Source: UBA8231 sp964512165
GTDB lineage: Bacteria; Latescibacterota; UBA2968; UBA8231
Assembly (NCBI GenBank): GCA_964512165.1
Contig: CAZEHQ010000165.1
Coordinates: 1 to 10,426 of the forward strand
DNA length: 10,426 nucleotides
Reading direction: 5' to 3'
Under the pieces are notes generated by a model. That model ran no database searches, had not been told where the DNA came from, and saw only the letters and a list, made by a program, of their open reading frames with translations. Within the stretch, counting starts at the first letter, position 1. Each line of letters opens with the position of its first letter. This document shows positions 1 to 6,649 of the stretch, in pieces. The position numbers and the translations under genes were made by a program.

Positions 1-61
1 GGTCCACGAACTCCAGGTTGCCGTCGGTGATCATCTTGAGCACGGTGTCGAGGTCGGCCAT
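1..61 (-). CDS. glnA: Glutamine synthetase type I, N-terminal fragment (cut by window edge)
   Basis: Reading leftwards from an ATG at 61-59, the strand encodes 20 residues (MADLDTVLKMITDGNLEFVD) before the window ends. This matches the start of bacterial type I glutamine synthetases: a short helix of the 'VLKMI' kind followed by 'xxFVD', which in the family continues into the 'LRFTD' beta-grasp strand. The full enzyme would make glutamine from glutamate, ammonia and ATP in the cytoplasm. Upstream, GGAAAG (75-70 on the minus strand) could be a weak ribosome binding site. The gene diverges from the metalloprotease gene to its right. Only the N-terminus is visible, with no catalytic residues, so the call rests on resemblance of about 20 residues and should be treated as probable rather than firm. 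Confidence 0.6.
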   Translation of the reverse strand, partial: MADLDTVLKMITDGNLEFVD

Positions 62-297
62 GGTCCCTGCTTTCCGTGAGAATTGGAGATGATGGGGTTT
101 GCAGACATCGCCGAAGGAAAACCGGGGATCGTCTCCGTGTCAAAGTCCGCGGAACTCTCGCGGCCGAGTGCGACTCCGGCTTTATTGGACGACTCCCCGC
201 CTCTCCCGCCGCTCGCCGGATCCGTCGCCCTCGGGTTGCTGCCCATGCTCGGCAAGGCCCCCCGGAACCACGCTTCGACCCAGCTCGTCTAAGGCCC
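62..297. other. Divergent intergenic region
   Basis: These 236 bases separate two divergently transcribed genes and should hold the promoters for both. Parts of it are less GC-rich than the flanking genes (for example around 80-145 and 178-188). I found no sigma-54 type GG-N10-GC element with the expected spacing, no long inverted repeat and no tandem operator repeats. A TTG-started open frame at 83-292 has unremarkable composition and no visible ribosome binding site, and is not called as a gene. Confidence 0.5.
115..143 (-). promoter_or_regulatory. Possible sigma-70-like promoter for the glnA-like gene
   Basis: On the minus strand there is a perfect -35 hexamer TTGACA at 143-138. Seventeen bases further on, TTTCCT (120-115) is only a poor match to a -10 box. 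It would start transcription about 45 bases before the glnA-like ATG. The -35 match could be chance, and the weak -10 makes this tentative. Confidence 0.2.
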
Positions 298-3039
298 ATG
301 GGCCCCGGCCGGCAACGCTGCATGAGCACCTTCGTCCGTCTCGCCCTGCTCCTGCCGGGGTGGGGCCTCATGGCCCCGGCGCCGGCGCCGGCCGGTCTCT
401 CCGGGCACGCCCTCGACGCGGCTCTGCGTCCGGCGGCGGTCGCCTCCCTGCCCTCGAAGGGCCGCCTGCGGGCGCTGGTCGTCTTCGCCCGGTTCCGCGG
501 CGAGGAGGGGCCGTCGGCGGCTCCGGCCTTCGCCGCGGACCTCTTCGACCCCGGCCTGCCGGGCAGCCTCTCCCACTTCTTCCACGAGATGTCCCACGGC
601 CAGTTCCGGCTGGAGGGGGAGGCCCTCCCGAAGGTCTACACCTCCGCCGGTCCCGCCTCGTCCTACCTGGCCGGGGACGCGGGCCTCTTCGGCAACTTCA
701 GCCGCGAGGTCCTCGCCGCCGCCGACGCCGACCCGGATGTCGACTTCCGCCGCTTCGACGACGACGGTCCGGACGGCCTGCCGGACTCCGGCGACGACGA
801 CGGCTTCGTCGACCTCGTCCTTCTCGTGGTGCAGTCCACGCCGACGGGATTCATCCGCGGAGACGCCAACGGCGTCGCCGGCCTGGGGCTTGCCACCGCC
901 TTCCGTACCTCGGACACGGGCCAGAGGGGTCTCCCCATCCGCGTCCGCGCCGACGCCGATGGTGGCGGGACCCTGCAGCGGGGGCGCAGCTTCGGCGAGG
1001 CGGCCGGCATCATCGCCCACGAGATCGGTCACCTCCTCGGCCTGCCCGATCTCTACGATCTGGATGTGAGGCGCTACGATCCCGCATCCGAGCTGGACCG
1101 CCACTCCGGGGGCATCGGCTACTGGGGCCTCATGGCCCACGGCCCCCGGGGATGGAACGACAGCAACCGCGGTCCCAACCCGTTCTGCGCCTGGAGCCTG
1201 AGGCAGCTCGGATGGCTGGGCGAGGACAACGAGCGCCTCGTGCAGGTGACCGGCTCCCTGGACGGGGCGCCCCTGGCCGACGTGAACCGCGGCGGCAGGG
1301 TCTACGAGCTGCCCGTGGACGACGGCGAGTACCTGCTCGTGGAGCACCGCGGCGCCGAGGGCAGCCACTACGACCGCGACCTGCCCGCCAGCGGGGTGCT
1401 CATCTGGCACGTCCAGGAGGCCGCCGGCAGCAACGACCTGGAGCGGCGCAAGCTCGTCGACCTGGTCTGCGCCGACGGACGCTACACCGACGCCGGCTTT
1501 CCCCTCGGCACCCGCCCCTCGGCGTCCCTGGGAGCCGACAACCTCGACTTCTGGTCCCTCGACGCCGAGTACAACGAGAGGCACGCCGGCAACCTGGGCG
1601 ACGCCACCGACCCCTACGACGGGGTCCGCTTCACCGAGTTGTCGCCGCTCACCAACCCGGCCCTGAACCGGGTGAACGTCAACCGCATCCGGCGGACGGC
1701 CGACGGCTTCGCCGCCGACCTGACCGTGGAGGACCCGAGACGGGCGGGGCTGGTGCGCGACCCGGTGTGGCGGGACACGGTGGAGATCGTCGGCGACGTG
1801 CGCGTCCCCGCGGGCGCCGACCTGCACATGGAGGCCGGCACCGTCGTCCTCGTGGCGCCCGACGGCCTCGGCGCCGGCACCGACCCCGACCGGGGGGAGA
1901 TCGTCGTCGCCGGCCTCCTGACCACCACCGGCCCCGTGCTCTTCGCCTCCGCCGCGGCGCAGCCGGCCCCCGGGGACTGGGGCGGCATCCAGGTCCTGGA
2001 CGGCGGCGGCCTGGACCTCCACGAGGTCGTCATCGAGCACGCCACCGACGGCCTGACCATCCAGGGGTCGGGGCGCCACCAGGACCTGTCGAGGGTGGAG
2101 ATCCGGGACCCGTCGGCAACGGGCCTGCGGCTGGAGTCCGTCGACGGCCCGGTCCGCCTCCACGGGGTCGAGGTCACCGGCGCCGGCGGCGCCGGGATCG
2201 CCCTCCACGGCGGCGCCCCCGTCGAGGCCGACGACCTCTCCGTGCGCCACTGCGGCCAGGGGCTCGTCTGCGAGGGCGGCTTCCTCTTCCTGTCCGGTTC
2301 GGACCTGCGGCAGAACGGCCCCGACGCGGCAGGCCCCGACCTGGTGATGGGGGACGGGGCCCGCGGCACCATCAACGGCAACCGCTTCGGCGGGTCGGGG
2401 CTGGGTCTGCACCTGCGCCGCACCGACGCCGTGCTGCTGGAGGGCAACGATCTGTCCGGCTACCGGCTGGCCGTTCGCTCCACCCACGCGGCGCCCCGGA
2501 TCCTGCGCAACCGCTTCTCCCGGATCGACACGGTGATGGTGGCCGAGGGCTTCCCGGTGCCCCTCCGCCTGCAGCTCAACACCGTGGTCGAGGCCGGGGT
2601 CCTGGTGGTCAACACCACCCCCCACCGCATCGACGCGCGCCGCAACTGGTGGGGCACGGCCGTGGCCGGGGAGATCGAGGCGGGGATGACGGGCCCGGTG
2701 GACTGGACCCCCTTCCTCAACTCCGACCCGCGCCAGCCCGTCGGTTTCGAGCTGGCCCAGAACTACCCCAACCCTTTCGTCGAGACCACGGTGATCGAGT
2801 TCAGCGTGCCCCCCCTGCCGGCCTCCCTCGGCGGCAGCGGCCCCATGACCCTGGAGGTGCGCACCCTCCTCGGCGGCCTCGTGCGCCGCCTGCTGGACCA
2901 GGAGGCGGCGCCGGGGGTGTTCCAGATCGAGTGGGACGGCCGCGACGAGCGCGGCCTGCGGGCGGCCAGCGGCTACTACTACTGCGAGCTCTTCGTCGGC
3001 GGCCTCTACCTGCGCCGGCGGATGCTCCTGCTGCGATAG
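298..3039 (+). CDS. Secreted M6-family metalloprotease with beta-helix region and C-terminal T9SS-type sorting domain
   Basis: A 913-residue exported zinc protease. Residues 1-32 look like a signal peptide: basic GRQR, then a hydrophobic FVRLALLLPGWGLM core and an APAPA|G cleavage region. The M6 (immune inhibitor A-like) domain covers roughly 55-470. It has the zinc motif H241-E-I-G-H245-L-L-G-L-P-D251, a GLMAHG Met-turn at M279, and an acidic calcium-binding-like segment at 153-172 (FDDDGPDG, GDDDGFVD). Residues about 486-810 look like a right-handed parallel beta-helix, ending near an NWWG motif at 783-786. The C-terminus (816-913) opens with FELAQNYPNPF and folds like FlgD/Por-type sorting domains, which direct cargo through type IX secretion. 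I chose the ATG at 298 because AAGG lies just upstream and it gives a basic n-region; the ATG at 322 is an alternative. The frame is open upstream to 76, but residues there look non-coding. Natural substrate unknown. Confidence 0.9.
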   Translation: MGPGRQRCMSTFVRLALLLPGWGLMAPAPAPAGLSGHALDAALRPAAVASLPSKGRLRALVVFARFRGEEGPSAAPAFAADLFDPGLPGSLSHFFHEMSHGQFRLEGEALPKVYTSAGPASSYLAGDAGLFGNFSREVLAAADADPDVDFRRFDDDGPDGLPDSGDDDGFVDLVLLVVQSTPTGFIRGDANGVAGLGLATAFRTSDTGQRGLPIRVRADADGGGTLQRGRSFGEAAGIIAHEIGHLLGLPDLYDLDVRRYDPASELDRHSGGIGYWGLMAHGPRGWNDSNRGPNPFCAWSLRQLGWLGEDNERLVQVTGSLDGAPLADVNRGGRVYELPVDDGEYLLVEHRGAEGSHYDRDLPASGVLIWHVQEAAGSNDLERRKLVDLVCADGRYTDAGFPLGTRPSASLGADNLDFWSLDAEYNERHAGNLGDATDPYDGVRFTELSPLTNPALNRVNVNRIRRTADGFAADLTVEDPRRAGLVRDPVWRDTVEIVGDVRVPAGADLHMEAGTVVLVAPDGLGAGTDPDRGEIVVAGLLTTTGPVLFASAAAQPAPGDWGGIQVLDGGGLDLHEVVIEHATDGLTIQGSGRHQDLSRVEIRDPSATGLRLESVDGPVRLHGVEVTGAGGAGIALHGGAPVEADDLSVRHCGQGLVCEGGFLFLSGSDLRQNGPDAAGPDLVMGDGARGTINGNRFGGSGLGLHLRRTDAVLLEGNDLSGYRLAVRSTHAAPRILRNRFSRIDTVMVAEGFPVPLRLQLNTVVEAGVLVVNTTPHRIDARRNWWGTAVAGEIEAGMTGPVDWTPFLNSDPRQPVGFELAQNYPNPFVETTVIEFSVPPLPASLGGSGPMTLEVRTLLGGLVRRLLDQEAAPGVFQIEWDGRDERGLRAASGYYYCELFVGGLYLRRRMLLLR

Positions 3040-3044
3040 GGACC

Positions 3045-3050
3045 GGAGAA
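3045..3050 (+). promoter_or_regulatory. Ribosome binding site for the zincin-like gene
   Basis: GGAGAA sits just ahead of the GTG at 3054, with GGAG spaced five bases from it. The frame stays open far upstream inside the preceding gene, so this site is what decides the start. Confidence 0.7.
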
Positions 3051-3053
3051 GCC

Positions 3054-3422
3054 GTGAACAGAAAGCGCTTCGAGGCGCTGGTGGAGGCCGCCCTGGCCCG
3101 GATCCCCGAGCCCTTCCGGGAGGCCATGGACAACCTCGCCGTCATCGTCGAGGACTGGCCCGACCGGGAGCTGATGGACGAGATGTACGGCGACCCGGAG
3201 ACCTACGTGTACGGCCTGTTCTCCGGCACGCCGCTGCCCGAGCGCCGGGTGGAGGACTCGGGCGACCTGCCGGCGGTGATCCGCATCTACCAGGCCGCCC
3301 TGGAGTACGACTTCCCCGACCTCGCCGACCTGGAGGAGGAGCTGGAGATCACCCTCGTCCACGAGATCGCCCACTACATGGGCTTCGACGAGGAGCAGCT
3401 GGAGGCGCTGGGGTACGCCTGA
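3054..3422 (+). CDS. Small zincin-like metallopeptidase family protein (PF06262 type)
   Basis: This 122-residue protein has the hallmark of the short cytosolic zincin-like family (Zincin_1/DUF1025): a conserved N-terminal helix (FEALVEAALARIPEPF), a run about a 'LAVIVED' strand, and a C-terminal zinc site H103-E-I-A-H107-Y-M-G-F-D112. The length is typical for the family and there is no signal peptide or membrane segment. Physiological substrates of this family are generally not established. The GTG start is supported by GGAGAA directly upstream. It lies 14 bases after the secreted M6 protease stop codon and is probably co-transcribed with it, putting two unrelated HExxH metalloproteins, one exported and one internal, in one unit. 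The in-frame extension upstream is a proline/arginine-rich artefact of GC bias. Confidence 0.88.
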   Translation: MNRKRFEALVEAALARIPEPFREAMDNLAVIVEDWPDRELMDEMYGDPETYVYGLFSGTPLPERRVEDSGDLPAVIRIYQAALEYDFPDLADLEEELEITLVHEIAHYMGFDEEQLEALGYA

Positions 3423-3441
3423 GGCGGCGGCTCCGCCCTCA
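3420..3441. terminator. GC-rich hairpin between convergent genes, spanning both stop codons
   Basis: An imperfect inverted repeat pairs TGAGGCGG (3420-3427) with CCGCCCTCA (3433-3441), giving eight base pairs, one bulged C (3438) and a five-base loop. The outermost triplets are the TGA of the zincin-like gene (3420-3422) and, on the other strand, the TGA of the aminotransferase gene (3441-3439). No U-tract follows in either direction, so it is not a classical intrinsic terminator. It may still slow polymerase or protect the 3' ends of both transcripts. Confidence 0.45.
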
Positions 3442-4794
3442 GCCGGGCAGGGCGCGCTCGAAGGCCGCGACGATGCGGTCCGCCTCGTCCTGCCCCAGGA
3501 CCAGCGGCGGCGACAGGGTCAGGACGCTGTTGGGCCCCTGCACGGCGTGGCTCATCTGGCCTACGAGCACTCCCTCGTCCCGCAGGGCGCCCTTCACCGC
3601 CGCCGTGCGCCCGGCGTCGAGCAGGGCGCCGCTCTCGTCCACCAGCTCCACGGCGAGCATCAGGCCGAGGCCGCGCACATCTCCGATCACCGGCGACGAC
3701 AGTCCCTTCAGCCCCTCCAGCAGACTCGCCCCGACCTCGGCGGCGCGTTCCCACAGCCGCTCGCCGGTGAGGATGTCGATGTTGGCCAGGGCCGCTGCGC
3801 AGCAGGCCGGGTGGCCGCCGTAGGTGCAGACCTGGGCGAACTCGCGGCCGTCGCCGGCCTCGCCGCGGAAGGCGTCGAAGATCTCCTCGGTCACCACCGT
3901 CGCCCCCAGGGGCAGGTAGCCGGAGGTGATGCCCTTGGCCAGCACCATGATGTCGGGGACCACCCCCCAGTGCTGGCAGGCGAAGAGCCGCCCCGTGCGC
4001 CCCCAGCCGGTGATCACCTCGTCGGTGATGAGCAGCACCTCGTAGCGGTCGCAGATCTGGCGCAGGCGGGGCAGGTAGTCGTCGGGCGGCACGATCACCC
4101 CCCCCCCGCCGATGACGGGCTCCACGACCACGGCGGCCACCGTCTCCGGCCCCTCGCGGCGGATCAGCTCGTCGAACTCGTCGACGCAGGCGAGGCCGCA
4201 CTCCGGGTAGCGCAGGTTCAGGGGGCAGCGGTAGCAGTAGGGCGGGTCCACGTGGTGGAAGCCGGGCACCAGGGGCTCGTAGGGCTGGCGGCGGCCGACC
4301 TGGCCGGTGGCCGACAGGGCCCCGAGGGTGAAGCCGTGGTAGCCCTGGTAGCGGGCCAGGATCTTGTAGCGGTTCTGCCCGGGGTGGCGCTGGCGCTGGC
4401 ACTGGCGGGCGATCTTGAAGGCGGTCTCGTTGGCCTCGGAGCCGCTGTTGGTGTAGAAGGTGCGGTTCAGCCCTCCGGGCAGCAGCTCCGCCAGCCGCGC
4501 CCCCAGCCGCGCCGCCGGCTCGTTGATCTGCGAGTGCGGGTAGAACGGCAGGCGCTGCAGCTGCTCGAAGGCGGCCTCGGAGATCTCCGCGCGGCCGTAG
4601 CCGACGTTGACGTTCCACAACCCGCCGCCGGCGTCGAGATAGGCCCGTCCCTCGGCGTCGTAGAGGGTGCTGCCCTCGCCGCGCTCGAAGACGAGGAGCG
4701 GGTTGTCGGAGCCGCGCGGTCCGTGTTGAAACAGGGGGTGCCAGCAGTGGTCTCCGTCGAGCCTCTTGAGCTCGGCGGCGTCGAGTGTCGTCAT
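3439..4794 (-). CDS. Class III PLP-dependent aminotransferase, taurine-pyruvate / omega-amino acid type
   Basis: A 451-residue fold-type I transaminase that moves an amino group from an omega-amine donor to a keto acid such as pyruvate. Visible family marks are the N-terminal 'DGDHCWHPLFQHG' segment, 'SGSEANE' (117-123) for phosphate contacts, 'ITDEV' with D258 facing the PLP ring nitrogen, and the Schiff-base lysine K287 in 'LAKGITSGYLPLG'. The 'TLDxxxLxxLDxDHxWH' opening resembles taurine-pyruvate aminotransferases (Tpa), but beta-alanine or other omega-amino acids are equally possible. An insertion carries four cysteines (C187, C190, C199, C203; CxxC-x8-CxxxC). The ATG follows a GGAGAT ribosome binding site. 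It is the last gene of the minus-strand cluster, 46 bases after the SNF2 gene. A run of ten G lies within codons 230-233. The class assignment is firm; the substrate is not. Confidence 0.88.
   Translation of the reverse strand: MTTLDAAELKRLDGDHCWHPLFQHGPRGSDNPLLVFERGEGSTLYDAEGRAYLDAGGGLWNVNVGYGRAEISEAAFEQLQRLPFYPHSQINEPAARLGARLAELLPGGLNRTFYTNSGSEANETAFKIARQCQRQRHPGQNRYKILARYQGYHGFTLGALSATGQVGRRQPYEPLVPGFHHVDPPYCYRCPLNLRYPECGLACVDEFDELIRREGPETVAAVVVEPVIGGGGVIVPPDDYLPRLRQICDRYEVLLITDEVITGWGRTGRLFACQHWGVVPDIMVLAKGITSGYLPLGATVVTEEIFDAFRGEAGDGREFAQVCTYGGHPACCAAALANIDILTGERLWERAAEVGASLLEGLKGLSSPVIGDVRGLGLMLAVELVDESGALLDAGRTAAVKGALRDEGVLVGQMSHAVQGPNSVLTLSPPLVLGQDEADRIVAAFERALPG
4098..4107 (-). repeat. 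Ten-base G homopolymer inside the aminotransferase gene
   Basis: Ten consecutive C on the plus strand (G on the coding strand) encode part of G229-G232 in the 'EPVIGGGGVIVPP' loop. The frame is intact as given. A single-base slip would truncate the protein, so this is either a slippage-prone site or a place where sequencing error is likely. Confidence 0.6.
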
Positions 4795-4797
4795 GGG

Positions 4798-4803
4798 ATC
4801 TCC
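4798..4803 (-). promoter_or_regulatory. Ribosome binding site for the aminotransferase
   Basis: On the minus strand GGAGAT (4803-4798) lies just ahead of the ATG at 4794, with GGAG about five bases from the start. It supports that start over any internal one. Confidence 0.65.
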
Positions 4804-4806
4804 GTG

Positions 4807-4823
4807 CGCCGGTCTCGCCGGCG
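4807..4823 (-). other. Small hairpin in the 46-base gap before the aminotransferase
   Basis: A perfect six-base-pair stem (CGCCGG/CCGGCG) with a five-base loop sits a few bases upstream of the aminotransferase ribosome binding site, in the only sizeable gap of the minus-strand cluster. There is no U-tract. It could set the expression of the last gene or mark an mRNA processing point, but short GC stems are common by chance at this base composition. Confidence 0.25.
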
Positions 4824-4840
4824 GGTGGGGGATGGCGGGA

Positions 4841-6649
4841 TCATGAGGGGGAGGCGGCTTCCGTCGGGGCCGCGGCCGCCTCCACCGGTTCGTAGGCCGG
4901 CGGCACGGGACCGCCGGCCACCAGGCTCTCCTTCAGGGTCCGGGCGTGGGTGCAGGCGCCGCGGTAGTGGAAGCCGCGGCAGTCGCAGGTGACGTCGGCG
5001 CCGATCACCTCGAGGGTGTAGCGCACCCCCGGGTCGCGGGAGCTGGCGATGCGGTAGACCCGCTCCCGCGGTCCGGCCAGGACGGCGGCCAGGGCCTGGA
5101 TCGCCCCCTCCGAGACCGGCACCAGGGCGGCCTTCGTCTCCGGCCCGAGGCGCTCCCCCTGCTCGCGGATGTACTCCTCGCCGGCATCCCTCAGCACCTC
5201 GGCCAGGTGCTCGCGGCCGTGCTCGCCGGCGCGCAGGCTCTCGGCGCTCACGTCCAGTCTCTTCAGCATGCGCTGCAGCTCGCCCATCACGTCGGCGTCG
5301 AGGTCGCCGAGGGAGCGGCCCTCCACCAGCTCGTCGACGATGCGCGCCTTGTTCTCCAGCACGGTGCGCACGAACTCCTCGATCGTGCCGCGGGCGACCA
5401 TGTAGGTCACGTTCACCGTGCCCGCCTGGCCGATGCGGTGGGCGCGGTCTTCGGCCTGCCAGTGGTTGGCGGGCACCCAGTCGAGGTCGTTGAACACGAC
5501 CTGCCGGGCCGCTGTCAGGTTGACGCCGGTGCCGCCGGCGTGGATCTGCCCCACGTAGACGCGCACCGACTCGTCCTCCTGGAAGCGGTCGATCTGATCC
5601 TGGCGCTGGCTCACCGGGGTCTTGCCGGTGACCGCCACGGCCTGGTCCCCGAAGTGGCGCACGAACCGGCGGCCGGGGACGGTGAAGCCGGTGAAGACGA
5701 GGACCTTCTCGCCCTGGTCGACGGCGCCCTGCACGTACTCCAGGGTGTGGCGGGTCTTGGCGATGGCCATGTGCTTGCGCGCCGAGGCGAGCATGCCGAT
5801 GCCCATGCGCCGGCCCCGGGTGTCGCGTCGGGGCGCCTCCCCATTCTCGCCGAGGAAGGCGCGCACCCCCTCGTCGAGGGCCTCCCGGGCCTTCTCGGGA
5901 ATGTCCACGTCGATCCAGGTCCGCACCTTCGGGGGCAGGTCGAGGACCTCGTCCTTGTTGCGGCGCAGCATGATGCCGTGGAGCTGCACGGCCAGCTCCT
6001 CGACGTTGCTGGCGCCGGAGGTGATCCAGTGGCCGTAGTCGTTCTTCTCGGCGGCGCAGTAGCGTTTGGCGAAGCCGAAGAACGAGCGCCCCAGGGAGTG
6101 GTCGACGAGCTGCAGCAGCGGGAACAGGTCCCGGGGCCGGTTGGTCAGCGGCGTGCCGGTGAGGGCGTGGACCATGGGGTCGCCGGCGGTGCGGTCGACG
6201 AGCCGCGTCGACAGCTTCGAGCGCTGGGAGGTGTGGTTCTTCAGGTAGTGGGCCTCGTCGAAGACCAGCCCCCGCCAATCGTGGCGCAGCAGGTCGTCGA
6301 AGGTCCGCTTGAGGATGTCGTAGTTGATGATCACCCAGCCGCCGAAGCCGGGCTCCGGCACCGGGGCCGGCCCGGCGACGTGGGTGGCCGCGTCCGGCAG
6401 GACGAGGCGGATCTCGCGCTCCCAGTTGCGCTTGACCGAGGCGGGGCAGACCACCAGCCAGGGGCCCCGCGGCTCGGCGTGGACCAGGGCGAGGACGGAC
6501 TGGCGGGTCTTGCCCAGGCCCATGTCGTCGGCCAGGATCGACCGCCGCCGGCCGAGGAGGAAGGCGAGGCCCTCCACCTGGTGCGGGTAGAGGCCGTCGG
6601 CCAGGCGCTCGGCGGCCTGCCGCGCGGCGCTGCCCGGAGCCGCGCTCAC
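4841..6649 (-). CDS. SNF2-family ATPase/helicase with C-terminal SWIM zinc finger
   Basis: A 602-residue double-stranded DNA translocase of the SNF2 group. Lobe 1 has the Q-like 'LYPHQVEGLAFL' (20-31), Walker A 'DDMGLGKT' (K47), motif II D131-E-A-H134 and motif III 'LTGTP' (163-167). Lobe 2 has 'KVLVFTGF' (315-322), motif V 'GGTGVNL' (372-378) and motif VI 'QAEDRAHRIGQ' (398-408). The motifs appear intact, so it should be active. A linker of about 115 residues leads to a SWIM finger, C555-x-C557-x8-C566-x-H568, a DNA- or protein-binding zinc module. The tail is Ala/Pro-rich. The single-subunit core resembles SMARCAL1-like remodelers and bacterial SNF2 proteins such as RapA relatives. It starts with GTG, preceded by GGAG, and overlaps the lyase stop codon by four bases (GTGA), implying translational coupling. 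Its biological role here is unknown; repair, replication-fork or transcription functions are plausible. Confidence 0.9.
   Translation of the reverse strand: MSAAPGSAARQAAERLADGLYPHQVEGLAFLLGRRRSILADDMGLGKTRQSVLALVHAEPRGPWLVVCPASVKRNWEREIRLVLPDAATHVAGPAPVPEPGFGGWVIINYDILKRTFDDLLRHDWRGLVFDEAHYLKNHTSQRSKLSTRLVDRTAGDPMVHALTGTPLTNRPRDLFPLLQLVDHSLGRSFFGFAKRYCAAEKNDYGHWITSGASNVEELAVQLHGIMLRRNKDEVLDLPPKVRTWIDVDIPEKAREALDEGVRAFLGENGEAPRRDTRGRRMGIGMLASARKHMAIAKTRHTLEYVQGAVDQGEKVLVFTGFTVPGRRFVRHFGDQAVAVTGKTPVSQRQDQIDRFQEDESVRVYVGQIHAGGTGVNLTAARQVVFNDLDWVPANHWQAEDRAHRIGQAGTVNVTYMVARGTIEEFVRTVLENKARIVDELVEGRSLGDLDADVMGELQRMLKRLDVSAESLRAGEHGREHLAEVLRDAGEEYIREQGERLGPETKAALVPVSEGAIQALAAVLAGPRERVYRIASSRDPGVRYTLEVIGADVTCDCRGFHYRGACTHARTLKESLVAGGPVPPAYEPVEAAAAPTEAASPS

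Noticed and set aside
83..292. 69-codon TTG-started frame in the divergent intergenic region
   Set aside because: No ribosome binding site, rare start codon and no recognisable sequence; the region is better explained as promoter space.
76..297. N-terminal extension of the M6 protease to 987 residues
   Set aside because: The added part is Arg-rich and would bury the signal peptide deep inside the protein.
289..2625. 778-codon antisense open frame opposite the M6 protease
   Set aside because: Val/Gly/Ala/Asp-rich with no recognisable motif; opposite a gene with clear catalytic motifs, so it is a GC-driven shadow.
99..3053. Long open frame upstream of and in frame with the small zincin, running under the M6 protease gene
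   Set aside because: It encodes Pro/Arg/Gly-rich low-complexity sequence typical of a shifted frame in GC-rich DNA; only the part from 3054 resembles a protein family.
3547..4992. 481-codon plus-strand frame opposite the aminotransferase
   Set aside because: Repetitive Val/Gly/Ala/Gln-rich translation without family features; it crosses the intergenic gap and into the SNF2 gene.
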